DNA of 64,000 bases from Magicicada septendecula (taxonomy: Eukaryota > Arthropoda > Insecta > Hemiptera > Cicadidae): positions 436,856,958-436,920,957 of the forward strand of contig CM068372.1 in NCBI GenBank assembly GCA_034769895.1, in the 5' to 3' direction. The position numbers were made by a program, and so were the translations under genes. Each line of letters starts with the position of its first letter. Position 1 is the first letter of the stretch. This document shows, one piece after another, positions 26,263-39,500 of this stretch. The notes below the pieces were generated by a model. The model worked only from the letters and a program-made list of their open reading frames with translations, did not search any database and had not been told where the DNA came from.

Positions 26263-26265
26263 TTA

Positions 26266-27218
26266 CGTGCATTCATTAAAAAATATATTCCAAGTCCGCG
26301 TGTCACTGGTCAGTTCAAAGAAAGAAATTAATAAATTCCAACATTTCGCTGCTCAAGACATAAGGTATTTGTATTATGTTTATATTTTCTGTCAAGAAAT
26401 CGGATATACGGATGTCATACGTTCGTGCATTCTTCAAAAATTATATTCCAAGTCCGCGTGTCACTGGTCAGTTCAAAGAAGGAAATTAATAAATTCCAAA
26501 TTTTCGCTGCTCAAGACATAAGGAATTTGTATTATGTTTATATTTTCTTCAAAGATATCGTATATACGAATGTCATACGTTACGTGCATTCATTAAAAAA
26601 TATATTCCAAGTCCGCGTGTCACTGGTCAGTTCAACGAAGGAAATTAATAAATTCCAACTTTTCGCTGCTCAAGACATAAGGAATTTGTATTATGTTTAT
26701 ATTTTCTGTCAAGATATCGTATATACGGATGTCATACGGTACGTGCATTCTTCAAAAAATATATTCCAAGTCCGCGTGTCACTGGTCAGTTCAAAGAAGG
26801 AAATTAATAAATTCCAACTTTTCGCTGCTCAAGACATAAGGAATTTGTATTAAGTTTATATTTTCTGTCAAGATATCGTATATACGAATGTCATACGTTA
26901 CGTGCATTCATTAAAAAATATATTCCAAGTCCGCGTGTCACTGGTCAGTTCAACGAAGGAAATTAATAAATTCCAAATTTTCGCTGCTCAAGACATAAGG
27001 AATTTGTATTGCGTTTATATCTTCTGTCAAGATATCGTATATACGAATGTCATACGTTACGTTCATTCATTAAAAATATATTCCAAGTCCGCATGTCACT
27101 GGTCAGTTCAACGAAGGAAATTAATAAATTCCAAATTTTCGCTGCTCAAGACATAAGGAATTTGTATTAAGTTTATATTTTCTGTCAAGATATCGTATAT
27201 ACGAATGTCATACGTTAC
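26266..27218 (+). repeat. Copy of the 23407-24220 units (18-monomer shift)
   Basis: Six units match 23407 onward at a shift of 2859 bp (18 x 159 minus 3). They include the one-base deletion CATACGTTCGTGC at 26424, the TTCTTCAAAG unit and the GTATTGCGTTTATATC unit. The last unit is a hybrid that switches to CAACGAAGG before rejoining a GTGCAATCAATAAA unit at 27219. Confidence 0.75.
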
Positions 27219-28486
27219 GTGCAATCAATAAAAAATATATTCCAAGTCCGCATTTTTCTTGTCAGTTCAAAGAAGGAAATTAATAAATTCCAACTTTTCG
27301 CTGCTCAAGACATAATGAATTTGTATTATGTTTATATTTACTGTCAAGATATCGTATATACGAATGTCATACGTTACGTGCATTCATTAAAAAATATATT
27401 CCAAATCCCCGTGTCACTGGTCAGTTCAAAGAAGGAAATTAATAAATTCCAACTTTTCGCTGCCCAAGACATAAGGAATTCGTATTATGTTTACATTTTC
27501 TGTCAAGATATCGTATATACGGATGTCATACGTTACGTGTATTCTTTAAAAAATATATTCCAAGTCCGCGTTTCACTGGTCAGTTCAAAGAAGGAAATTA
27601 ATAAATTCCAACTTTTCGCTGCTCAAGACATAAGGAATTTGTATTATGTTTATATTTTCTGTCAAGATATCATATATACGGATGTCATACGTTACGTGCA
27701 TTCATTAAAAAATATATTCCAAATCCGCGTGTCACTGGTCAGTTCAAAGAAGGAAATTAATAAATTCCAACTTTTCGCTGCTCAAGACATAATGAATTTG
27801 TATTAAGTTTATATTTACTGTCAAGATATCGTATATACGAATGTCATACGTTACGTGCATTCATTAAAAAATATATTCCAAATCCCCGTGTCACTGGTCA
27901 GTTCAAAGAAGGAAATTAATAAATTCCAACTTTTCGCTGCCCAAGACATAAGGAATTCGTATTATGTTTATATTTTCTGTCAAGATATCGTATCTGAGGA
28001 TGTCATACGTTACATGCATTCTTTAAAAAATATATTCCAAGTCCGCGTGTCACTGGTCAGTTCAAAGAAGGAAATTAATAAATTCCAACTTTTCGCTGCT
28101 CAAGACATAAGTAATTTGTATTATGTTTATATTTTCTGTCAAGATATCGTATATACGAATGTCATACGTTACGTGCATTCATTAAAAAATATATTCCAAG
28201 TCCGCGTGTCTCTGGTCAGTTCAAAGAAGGAAATTAATAAATTCCAACTTTTCTCTGCCCAAGACATAAGGAATTCGTATTATGTTTATATTTTCTGTCA
28301 AGATATCGTATCTAAGGATGTCATACGTTACATGCATTCTTTAAAAAATATATTCCAAGTCCGCGTGTCACTGGTCAGTTCAAAGAAGGAAATTAATAAA
28401 TTCCAACTTTTCGCTGCTCAAGACATAAGGAATTTGTATTATGTTTATATTTTCTGTCAAGATATCGTATATACGAATGTCATACG
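27219..28486 (+). repeat. Recent duplicate pair, copy 2 (2224-bp shift)
   Basis: This is the partner of 24995-26262 and carries the same two private changes. It continues into the left-domain type of order, with a TCTGCTAAAGACAG unit ending near 28601 and then a GTATAAAATTATTTC unit. Confidence 0.85.
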
Positions 28487-29390
28487 TTACGTGCATTCAT
28501 TAAAAAATATATTCCAAGTCCGCGTGTCACTGGTCAGTTCAAAGAAGGAAATTAATAAATTCCAACTTTTCTCTGCTAAAGACAGAAGGAATTTGTATTA
28601 AGTTTATATTGTCTGTCAAGATATCGTATATACGGATGTCATCCGTTACGTGCATTCTTTAAAAAATATATTCCAAATCCGCGTGTCACTGGTCAGTTCA
28701 AAGAAGGAAATTAATAAATTCCAAATTTTCGCTGCTCAAGACATGAGGAATTTGTATTATGTTTATATTTTCTGTCAAGATATCGTATAAAATTATTTCA
28801 TACGTTACGTGCATTCTTTAAAAAATATATTCCAAGTCCGCGTTTCACTGGTCAGTTCAAAGAAGGAAATTAATAAATTCCAACTTTTCGCTGCTCAAGA
28901 CATAAGGAATTTGTATTATGTTTATATTTTCTGTCAAGATATCGTATATACGGATGTCATACGTTACGTGCATTCATTAAAAAATATATTCCAAATCCGC
29001 GTGTCACTGGTCAGTTCAAAGAAGGAAATTAATAAATTCCAACTTTTCGCTGCTCAAGACATAACGAATTTGTATTATGTTTATATTTTCTGTCAAGATA
29101 TCGTATATACGGATGTCATACGTTACGTGCATTCTTTAAAAAATATATTCCAAGTCCGCGTGTCACTGGTCAGTTCGAAAAAGGAAATTAATAAATTCCA
29201 AATTTTCGCTGCTCAAGACATAAGGAATTTGTATTATGTTTATATTTTCTGCAAAGATATCGTATATACGAATGTCATACGTTACGCGCATTCATTAAAA
29301 AATATATTCCAAGTCCGCGTGTCACTGGTCAGTTCAACGAAGGAAATTAATAAATTCCAAATTTTCGCTGCTCAAGACATAAGGAATTTG
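27855..29390 (+). repeat. Thirteen-monomer tandem duplicate, copy 1
   Basis: The subtype order repeats at 29922-31457, a shift of 2067 bp (13 x 159). Both copies run from the GTATCTGAGG unit through the CAACGAAGG unit. Copy 1 then reads through TATTATG, where copy 2 has TATTAAG. Confidence 0.75.
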
Positions 29391-29921
29391 TATTATGTTT
29401 ATATTTTCTGCAAAGATATCTTATATACGAATGTCATACGTTACGCGCATTCTTTAAAAAATATATTCCAAGTCCGCGTTTCACTGGTCAGTTCAAAGAA
29501 GGAAATTAATAAATTCCAACTTTTCGCTGCTCAAGACATAAGGAATTTGTATTATGTTTATATTTTCTGTCAAGATATCGTATATACGGATGTCATACGA
29601 TACGTGCATTCTTTAAAAAATATATTCCAAGTCCGCGTGTCACTGGTCAGTTCGAAAAAGGAAATTAATAAATTCCAACTTTTCGCTGCTCAAGACATAA
29701 GGAATTTGTATTATGTTTATATTTTCTGCAAAGATATCGTATATACGAATGTCATACGTTACGCGCATTCATTAAAAAATATATTCCAAGTCCGCGTGTC
29801 ACTGGTCAGTTCAACGAAGGAAATTAATAAATTCCAAATTTTCGCTGCTCAAGACATAAGGAATTTGTATTAAGTTTATATTTACTGTCAAGATATCGTA
29901 TATACGAATGTCATACGTTAC

Positions 29922-31457
29922 GTGCATTCATTAAAAAATATATTCCAAATCCCCGTGTCACTGGTCAGTTCAAAGAAGGAAATTAATAAATTCCAACTTT
30001 TCGCTGCCCAAGACATAAGGAATTCGTATTATGTTTATATTTTCTGTCAAGATATCGTATCTGAGGATGTCATACGTTACATGCATTCTTTAAAAAATAT
30101 ATTCCAAGTCCGCGTGTCACTGGTCAGTTCAAAGAAGGAAATTAATAAATTCCAACTTTTCGCTGCTCAAGACATAAGGAATTTGTATTATGTTTATATT
30201 TTCTGTCAAGATATCGTATATACGAATGTCATACGTTACGTGCATTCATTAAAAAATATATTCCAAGTCCGCGTGTCACTGGTCAGTTCAAAGAAGGAAA
30301 TTAATAAATTCCAACTTTTCTCTGCCCAAGACATAAGGAATTCGTATTATGTTTATATTTTCTGTCAAGATATCGTATCTAAGGATGTCATACGTTACAT
30401 GCATTCTTTAAAAAATATATTCCAAGTCCGCGTGTCACTGGTCAGTTCAAAGAAGGAAATTAATAAATTCCAACTTTTCGCTGCTCAAGACATAAGGAAT
30501 TTGTATTATGTTTATATTTTCTGTCAAGATATCGTATATACGAATGTCATACGTTACGTGCATTCATTAAAAAATATATTCCAAGTCCGCGTGTCACTGG
30601 TCAGTTCAAAGAAGGAAATTAATAAATTCCAACTTTTCTCTGCTAAAGACAGAAGGAATTTGTATTAAGTTTATATTGTCTGTCAAGATATCGTATATAC
30701 GGATGTCATCCGTTACGTGCATTCTTTAAAAAATATATTCCAAATCCGCGTGTCACTGGTCAGTTCAAAGAAGGAAATTAATAAATTCCAAATTTTCGCT
30801 GCTCAAGACATGAGGAATTTGTATTATGTTTATATTTTCTGTCAAGATATCGTATAAAATTATGTCATACGTTACGTGCATTCTTTAAAAAATATATTCC
30901 AAGTCCGCGTTTCACTGGTCAGTTCAAAGAAGGAAATTAATAAATTCCAACTTTTCGCTGCTCAAGACATAAGGAATTTGTATTATGTTTATATTTTCTG
31001 TCAAGATATCGTATATACGGATGTCATACGTTACGTGCATTCATTAAAAAATATATTCCAAATCCGCGTGTCACTGGTCAGTTCAAAGAAGGAAATTAAT
31101 AAATTCCAACTTTTCGCTGCTCAAGACATAACGAATTTGTATTATGTTTATATTTTCTGTCAAGATATCGTATATACGGATGTCATACGTTACGTGCATT
31201 CTTTAAAAAATATATTCCAAGTCCGCGTGTCACTGTTCAGTTCGAAAAAGGAAATTAATAAATTCCAAATTTTCGCTGCTCAAGACATAAGGAATTTGTA
31301 TTATGTTTATATTTTCTGCAAAGATATCGTATATACGAATGTCATACGTTACGCGCATTCATTAAAAAATATATTCCAAGTCCGCGTGTCACTGGTCAGT
31401 TCAACGAAGGAAATTAATAAATTCCAAATTTTCGCTGCTCAAGACATAAGGAATTTG
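29922..31457 (+). repeat. Thirteen-monomer tandem duplicate, copy 2
   Basis: This is the partner of 27855-29390. It lacks the two private changes shared by the 25 kb and 27 kb copies, so it descends from the unmutated form. It carries its own CACTGTTCAGTTCGAAAAAG spelling near 31232, which it shares with 34889. Confidence 0.75.
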
Positions 31458-32494
31458 TATTAAGTTTATATTTTCTGTCAAGAAATCGTATATACGAATG
31501 TCATACGTTACGTCCAATCAATAAAAAATATATTCCAAGTCCGCGTGTCACTGGTCAGTTCAAAGAAGGAAATTAATACATTCCAACTTTTCGCTGCTCA
31601 AGACATAATGAATTTGTATTATGTTTATATTTACTGTCAAGATATCGTATATACGAATGTCATACGTTACGTGCATTCATTAAAAAATATATTGCAAATC
31701 CCCGTGTCACTGGTCAGTTCAAAGAAGGAAATTAATAAATTCCAACTTTTCGCTGCCCAAGACATAAGGAATTCGTATTATGTTTATATTGTCTGTCAAG
31801 ATATCGTATATACGGATGTCATACGTTACGTGCATTCTTTAAAAAATATATTCCAAGTCCGCGTGTCACTGGTCAGTTCAAAGAAAGAAATTAATAAATT
31901 CCAACATTTCGCTGCTCAAGACATAAGGTATTTGTATTATGTTTATATTTTCTGTCAAGAAATCGGATATACGAATGTCATACGTTACGTGCATTCATTA
32001 AAAAATATATTCCAAATCCCCGTGTCACTGGTCAGTTCAAAGAAGGAAATTAATAAATTCCAACTTTTCGCTGCCCAAGACATAAGGAATTCGTATTATG
32101 TTTATATTTTCTGTCAAGATATCTTATCTAAGGATGTCATACGTTACATGCATTCTTTAAAAAATATATTCCAAGTCCGCGTGTCACTGGTCAGTTCAAA
32201 GAAGGAAATTAATAAATTCCAAATTTTCGCTGCTCAAGACATAAGGAATTTGTATTATGTTTATATTTTCTGTCAAGATATCGTATATACGAATGTCATA
32301 CGTTACGTGCATTCATTAAAAAATATATTCCAAGTCCGCGTGTCACTGGTCAGTTCAAAGAAGGAAATTAATAAATTCCAACTTTTCTCTGCTAAAGACA
32401 GAAGGAATTTGTATTAAGTTTATATTGTCTGTCAAGATATCGTATATACGGATGTCATCCGTTACGTGCATTCTTTAAAAAATATATTCCAAAT
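30876..32494 (+). repeat. Duplicate pair, copy 1 (23-monomer shift)
   Basis: The block repeats at 34533-36151 with a shift of 3657 bp (23 x 159). The shared private change CACTGTTCAG inside a TTCGAAAAAG unit (near 31232 and 34889) supports a recent common origin. The two copies part at the hybrid unit at 32466, which deletes two monomers from this copy. Confidence 0.82.
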
Positions 32495-32624
32495 CCGCGT
32501 ATCACTGGTCAGTTCGAAAAAGGAAATTAATAAATTCCAAATTTTCGCTGCTCAAGACATAAGGAATTTGTATTATGTTTATATTTTCTGCAAAGATATC
32601 GTATATACGAATGTCATACGTTAC
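32466..32624 (+). repeat. Hybrid monomer, two-unit deletion
   Basis: The left part has CCAAATCCGCG, as in the unit at 7983. From nt 36 onward it has GTATCACTGG and GTTCGAAAAAGG, as in the unit at 8301. The exchange falls within monomer nt 28-36. The parallel copy at 36123-36710 retains the two extra units: the shift changes from 3657 to 3975 bp across this point, a gain of exactly 318 bp. Confidence 0.85.
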
Positions 32625-33737
32625 GCGCATTCATTAAAAAATATATTCCAAGTCCGCGTGTCACTGGTCAGTTCAACGAAGGAAATTAATAAATTCCAAA
32701 TTTTCGCTGTTCAAGACATAAGGAATTTGTATTAAGTTTATATTTTCTGTCAAGATATCGTATATACGAATGTCATACGTTACGTGCAATCAATAAAAAA
32801 TATATTCCAAGTCCGCATTTTTCTTGTCAGTTCAAAGAAGGAAATTAATAAATTCCAACTTTTCGCTGCTCAAGACATAATGAATTTGTATTATGTTTAT
32901 ATTTACTGTCAAGATATCGTATATACGAATGTCATACGTTACGTGCATTCATTAAAAAATATATTCCAAATCCCCGTGTCACTGGTCAGTTCAAAGAAGG
33001 AAATTAATAAATTCCAACTTTTCGCTGCCCAAGACATAAGGAATTCGTATTATGTTTACATTTTCTGTCAAGATATCGTATATACGGATGTCATACGTTA
33101 CGTGCATTCTTTAAAAAATATATTCCAAGTCCGCGTTTCACTGGTCAGTTCAAAGAAGGAAATTAATAAATTCCAACTTTTCGCTGCTCAAGACATAAGG
33201 AATTTGTATTATGTTTATATTTTCTGACAAGATATCGTATATACGGATGTCATACGATACGTGCATTCTTTAAAAAATATATTCCAAGTCCGCGTGTCAC
33301 TGGTCAGTTCGAAAAAGGAAATTAATAAATTCCAACTTTTCGCTGCTCAAGACATAAGGAATTTGTATTATGTTTATATTTTCTGCAAAGATATCGTATA
33401 TACGAATGTCATACGTTACGCGCATTCGTTAAAAAATATATTCCAAGTCCGCGTGTCACTGGTCAGTTCAACGAAGGAAATTAATAAATTCCAAATTTTC
33501 GCTGCTCAAGACATAAGGAATTTGTATTAAGTTTATATTTTCTGTCAAGATATCGTATATACGAATGTCATACGTTACGTGCAATCAATAAAAAATATAT
33601 TCCAAGTCCGCATGTTTCTGGTCAGTTCAAAGAAGGAAATTAATAAATTCCAACTTTTCGCTGCTCAAGACATAATGAATTTGTATTAAGTTTATATTTA
33701 CTGTCAAGATATCGTATATACGAATGTCATACGTTAC

Positions 33738-34325
33738 GTGCATTCATTAAAAAATATATTCCAAATCCCCGTGTCACTGGTCAGTTCAAAGAAGGAAATT
33801 AATAAATTCCAACTTTTCGCTGCCCAAGACATAAGGAATTCGTATTATGTTTATATTTTCTGTCAAGATATCGTATCTAAGGATGTCATACGTTACATGC
33901 ATTCTTTAAAAAATATATTCCAAGTCCGCGTGTCACTGGTCAGTTCAAAGAAGGAAATTAATAAATTCCAACTTTTCGCTGCTCAAGACATAAGGAATTT
34001 GTATTATGTTTATATTTTCTGTCAAGATATCGTATATACGAATGTCATACGTTACGTGCATTCATTAAAAAATATATTCCAAGTCCGCGTGTCACTGGTC
34101 AGTTCAAAGAAGGAAATTAATAAATTCCAACTTTTCGCTGCTCAAGACATAAGGAATTTGTATTATGTTTATATTTTCTGTCAAGATATCGTATATACGA
34201 ATGTCATACGTTACGTGCATTCATTAAAAAATATATTCCAAGTCCGCGTGTCACTGGTCAGTTCAAAGAAGGAAATTAATAAATTCCAACTTTTCTCTGC
34301 TAAAGACAGAAGGAATTTGTATTAA
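33738..34325 (+). repeat. Four-unit variant block between the 23-monomer duplicates
   Basis: It starts with the CAAATCCCCGTG/GAATTCG/GTATCTAAGG unit. It then has two consecutive near-identical GTATATACGAATG units before the TCTGCTAAAGACAG unit. This replaces the five-unit string seen at 29922-30668, so subtype number and order were edited here. Confidence 0.65.
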
Positions 34326-34532
34326 GTTTATATTGTCTGTCAAGATATCGTATATACGGATGTCATCCGTTACGTGCATTCTTTAAAAAATATATTCCAA
34401 ATCCGCGTGTCACTGGTCAGTTCAAAGAAGGAAATTAATAAATTCCAAATTTTCGCTGCTCAAGACATGAGGAATTTGTATTATGTTTATATTTTCTGTC
34501 AAGATATCGTATAAAATTATGTCATACGTTAC

Positions 34533-36151
34533 GTGCATTCTTTAAAAAATATATTCCAAGTCCGCGTTTCACTGGTCAGTTCAAAGAAGGAAATTAATAA
34601 ATTCCAACTTTTCGCTGCTCAAGACATAAGGAATTTGTATTATGTTTATATTTTCTGTCAAGATATCGTATATACGGATGTCATACGTTACGTGCATTCA
34701 TTAAAAAATATATTCCAAATCCGCGTGTCACTGGTCAGTTCAAAGAAGGAAATTAATAAATTCCAACTTTTCGCTGCTCAAGACATAACGAATTTGTATT
34801 ATGTTTATATTTTCTGTCAAGATATCGTATATACGGATGTCATACGTTACGTGCATTCTTTAAAAAATATATTCCAAGTCCGCGTGTCACTGTTCAGTTC
34901 GAAAAAGGAAATTAATAAATTCCAAATTTTCGCTGCTCAAGACATAAGGAATTTGTATTATGTTTATATTTTCTGCAAAGATATCGTATATACGAATGTC
35001 ATACGTTACGCGCATTCATTAAAAAATATATTCCAAGTCCGCGTGTCACTGGTCAGTTCAACGAAGGAAATTAATAAATTCCAAATTTTCGCTGCTCAAG
35101 ACATAAGGAATTTGTATTAAGTTTATATTTTCTGTCAAGAAATCGTATATACGAATGTCATACGTTACGTGCAATCAATAAAAAATATATTCCAAGTCCG
35201 CGTGTCACTGGTCAGTTCAAAGATGGAAATTAATACATTCCAACTTTTCGCTGCTCAAGACATAATGTATTTGTATTATGTTTATATTTACTGTCAAGAT
35301 ATCGTATATACGAATGTCATACGTTACGTGCATTCATTAAAAAATATATTCCAAATCCCCGTGTCACTGGTCAGTTCAAAGAAGGAAATTAATAAATTCC
35401 AACTTTTCGCTGCCCAAGACATAAGGAATTCGTATTATGTTTATATTGTCTGTCAAGATATCGTATATACGGATGTCATACGTTACGTGCATTCTTTAAA
35501 AAATATATTCCAAGTCCGCGTGTCACTGGTCAGTTCAAAGAAAGAAATTAATAAATTCCAACATTTCGCTGCTCAAGACATAAGGTATTTGTATTATGTT
35601 TATATTTTCTGTCAAGAAATCGGATATACGAATGTCATACGTTACGTGCATTCATTAAAAAATATATTCCAAATCCCCGTGTCACTGGTCAGTTCAAAGA
35701 AGGCAATTAATAAATTCCAACTTTTCGCTGCCCAAGACATAAGGAATTCGTATTATGTTTATATTTTCTGTCAAGATATCGTATCTAAGGATGTCATACG
35801 TTACATGCATTCTTTAAAAAATATATTCCAAGTCCGCGTGTCACTGGTCAGTTCAAAGAAGGAAATTAATAAATTCCAAATTTTCGCTGCTCAAGACATA
35901 AGGAATTTGTATTATGTTTATATTTTCTGTCAAGATATCGTATATACGAATGTCATACGTTACGTGCATTCATTAAAAAATATATTCCAAGTCCGCGTGT
36001 CACTGGTCAGTTCAAAGAAGGAAATTAATAAATTCCAACTTTTCTCTGCTAAAGACAGAAGGAATTTGTATTAAGTTTATATTGTCTGTCAAGATATCGT
36101 ATATACGGATGTCATCCGTTACGTGCATTCTTTAAAAAATATATTCCAAAT
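34533..36151 (+). repeat. Duplicate pair, copy 2 (23-monomer shift)
   Basis: This is the partner of 30876-32494. It has private changes of its own, such as CAAAGATGGAAATT near 35221 and AAGGCAATTAA near 35701. It is followed by the complete, undeleted order, with a GTATTCCAAG unit (AAAAAATGTATTCC) at 36282. Confidence 0.82.
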
Positions 36152-36599
36152 CCGCGTGTCACTGGTCAGTTCAAAGAAGGAAATTAATAAATTCCAAATT
36201 TTCGCTGCTCAAGACATGAGGAATTTGTATTATGTTTATATTTTCTGTCAAGATATCATATAAAATTATGTCATACGTTACGTGCATTCTTTAAAAAATG
36301 TATTCCAAGTCCGCGTTTCACTGGTCAGTTCAAAGAAGGAAATTAATAAATTCCAACTTTTCGCTGCTCAAGACATAAGGAATTTGTATTATGTTTATAT
36401 TTTCTGTCAAGATATCGTATATACGGATGTCATACGTTACGTGCATTCTTTAAAAAATATATTCCAAGTCCGCGTGTCACTGGTCAGTTCGAAAAAGGAA
36501 ATTAATAAATTCCAAATTTTCGCTGCTCAAGACATAAGGAATTTGTATTATGTTTATATTTTCTGCAAAGATATCGTATATACGAATGTCATACGTTAC

Positions 36600-39500
36600 G
36601 CGCATTCATTAAAAAATATGTTCCAAGTCCGCGTGTCACTGGTCAGTTCAACGAAGGAAATTAATAAATTCCAAATTTTCGCTGTTCAAGACATAAGGAA
36701 TTTGTATTAAGTTTATATTTTCTGTCAAGATATCGTATATACGAATGTCATACGTTACGTGCAATCAATAAAAAATATATTCCAAGTCCGCATTTTTCTG
36801 GTCAGTTCAAAGAAGGAAATTAATAAATTCCAACTTTTCGCTGCTCAAGACATAATGAATTTGAATTATGTTTATACTTACTGTCAAGATATCGTATATA
36901 CGAATGTCATACGTTACGTGCATTCATTAAAAAATATATTCCAAATCCCCGTGTCACTGGTCAGTTCAAAGAAGGAAATTAATAAATTCCAACTTTTCGC
37001 TGCCCAAGACATAAGGAATTCGTATTATGTTTACATTTTCTGTCAAGATATCGTATATACGGATGTCATACGTTACGTGCATTCTTTAAAAAATATATTC
37101 CAATTCCGCGTGTCACTGGTCAGTTCAAAGAAAGAAATTAATAAATTCCAACATTTCGCTGCTCAAGACATAAGGTATTTGTATTATGTTTATATTTTCT
37201 GTCAAGAAATCGGATATACGGATGTCATACGTTACGTGCATTCTTCAAAAATTATATTCCAAGTCCGCGTGTCACTGGTCAGTTCAAAGAAGGAAATTAA
37301 TAAATTCCAACTTTTCGCTGCTCAAGACATAAGGAATTTGTATTATGTTTATATTTTCTTCAAAGATATCGTATATACGAATGTCATACGTTACGTGCAT
37401 TCATTAAAAAGTATATTCCAAGTCCGCGTGTCACTGGTCAGTTCAACGAAGGAAATTAATAAATTCCAACTTTTCGCTGCTCAAGACATAAGGAATTTGT
37501 ATTATGTTTATATTTTCTGTCAAGATATCGTATATACGGATGTCATACGGTACGTGCATTCTTCAAAAAATATATTCCAAGTCCGCGTGTCACTGGTCAG
37601 TTCAAAGAAGGAAATTAATAAATTCCAACTTTTCGCTGCTCAAGACATAAGGAATTTGTATTAAGTTTATATTTTCTGTCAAGATATCGTATATACGAAT
37701 GTCATACGTTACGTGCATTCATTAAAAAATATATTCCAAGTCCGCGTGTCACTGGTCAGTTCAACGAAGGAAATTAATAAATTCCAACTTTTCGCTGCTC
37801 AAGACATAAGGAATTTGTATTGCGTTTATATCTTCTGTCAAGATATCGTATATACGAATGTCATACGTTACGTGCATTCATTAAAAATATATTCCAAGTC
37901 CGCATGTCACTGGTCAGTTCAAAGAAGCAAATTAATAAATTCCAAATTTCGCTGCTCAAGACATAAGGAATTTGTATTATGTTTATATTTTCTGTCAAGA
38001 TATCGTATATACGGATGTCATACGTTACGTGCAGTCTTTAAAAAATATATTCCAAGTCCGCGTGTCACTGGTCAGTTCAAAGTAAGAAATTAATACATTC
38101 CAAATTTTCGCTGCTCAAGACAGAAGGAATTTGTATTATGTTTATATTTTCTGTTAAGATATCGTATATACGGATGTCATACGTTACGTGCATTCTTTAA
38201 AAAATATATTCCAAGTCCGCGTGTCACTGTTCAGTTCAAAGAAGGAAATTAAAAAAATTACAAATTTCGCTGCTCTAGACATAAGGAATTTGTATGAAGT
38301 TTATATTTTCTGTCAAGATATCGTATATAGAGATGTCATACGTTACGTGCATTCTTTAAAAAATATAATCCAAGTCCGCGTGTCACTGGTCAGTTCAAAG
38401 AAGGAAATTAATAAATTCCAACTTTTCGCTGCTCAAGACATAAGGAATTCGTATTATGTTTATATTTTCTGTCAAGATATCGTATATACGGATGTCATAC
38501 GTTACGTGCATCCTTTAAAAAATATATTCCAAGTCCGCGTGTCACTGGTCAGTTCAAAGAAAGAAATTAATAAATTCCAACATTTCGCTGCTCAAGACAT
38601 AAGGTATTTGTATTATGTTTATATTTTCTGTCAAGAAATCGGATATACGAATGTCATACGTTACGTGCATTCATTAAAAAATATATTCCAAATCCCCGTG
38701 TCACTGGTCAGTTCAAAGAAGGAAATTAATAAATTCCAAATTTCGCTGCCCAAGACATAAGGAATTCGTATTATGTTTATATTTTCTGTCAAGATATCGT
38801 ATCTAAGGATGTCATACGTTACATGCATTCTTTAAAAAATATATTCCAAGTCCGCGTGTCACTGGTCAGTTCAAAGAAGGAAATTAATAAATTCCAACTT
38901 TTCGCTCCTCAAGACATAAGGTATTTGTATTATGTTTATATTTTCTGTCAAGAAATCGGATATACGGATGTCATCCGTTATGTGCATTCTTTAAAAAATA
39001 TATTCCAAATCCGCGTGTCACTGGTCAGTTCAAAGAAGGAAATTAATAAATTCCAAATTTTCGCTGCTCAAGACATGAGGAATTTGTATTATGTTTATAT
39101 TTTCTGTCAAGATATCGTATAAAATTATGTCATACGTTACGTGCATTCTTTAAAAAATATATTCCAAGTCCGCGTGTCACTGGTCAGTTCAAAGAAAGAA
39201 ATTAATAAATTCCAACATTTCGCTGCTCAAGACATAAGGTATTTGTATTATGTTTATATTTTCTGTCAAGAAATCGGATATACGAATGTCATACGTTACG
39301 TGCATTCATTAAAAAATATATTCCAAATCCCCGTGTCACTGGTCAGTTCAAAGAAGGAAATTAATAAATTCCAACTTTTCGCTGCTCAAGACATAACGAA
39401 TTTGTATTATGTTTATATTTTCTGTCAAGATATCGTATATACGAATGTCATACGTTACGTGCAATCAATAAAAAATATATTCCAAGTCCGCATTTTTCTG

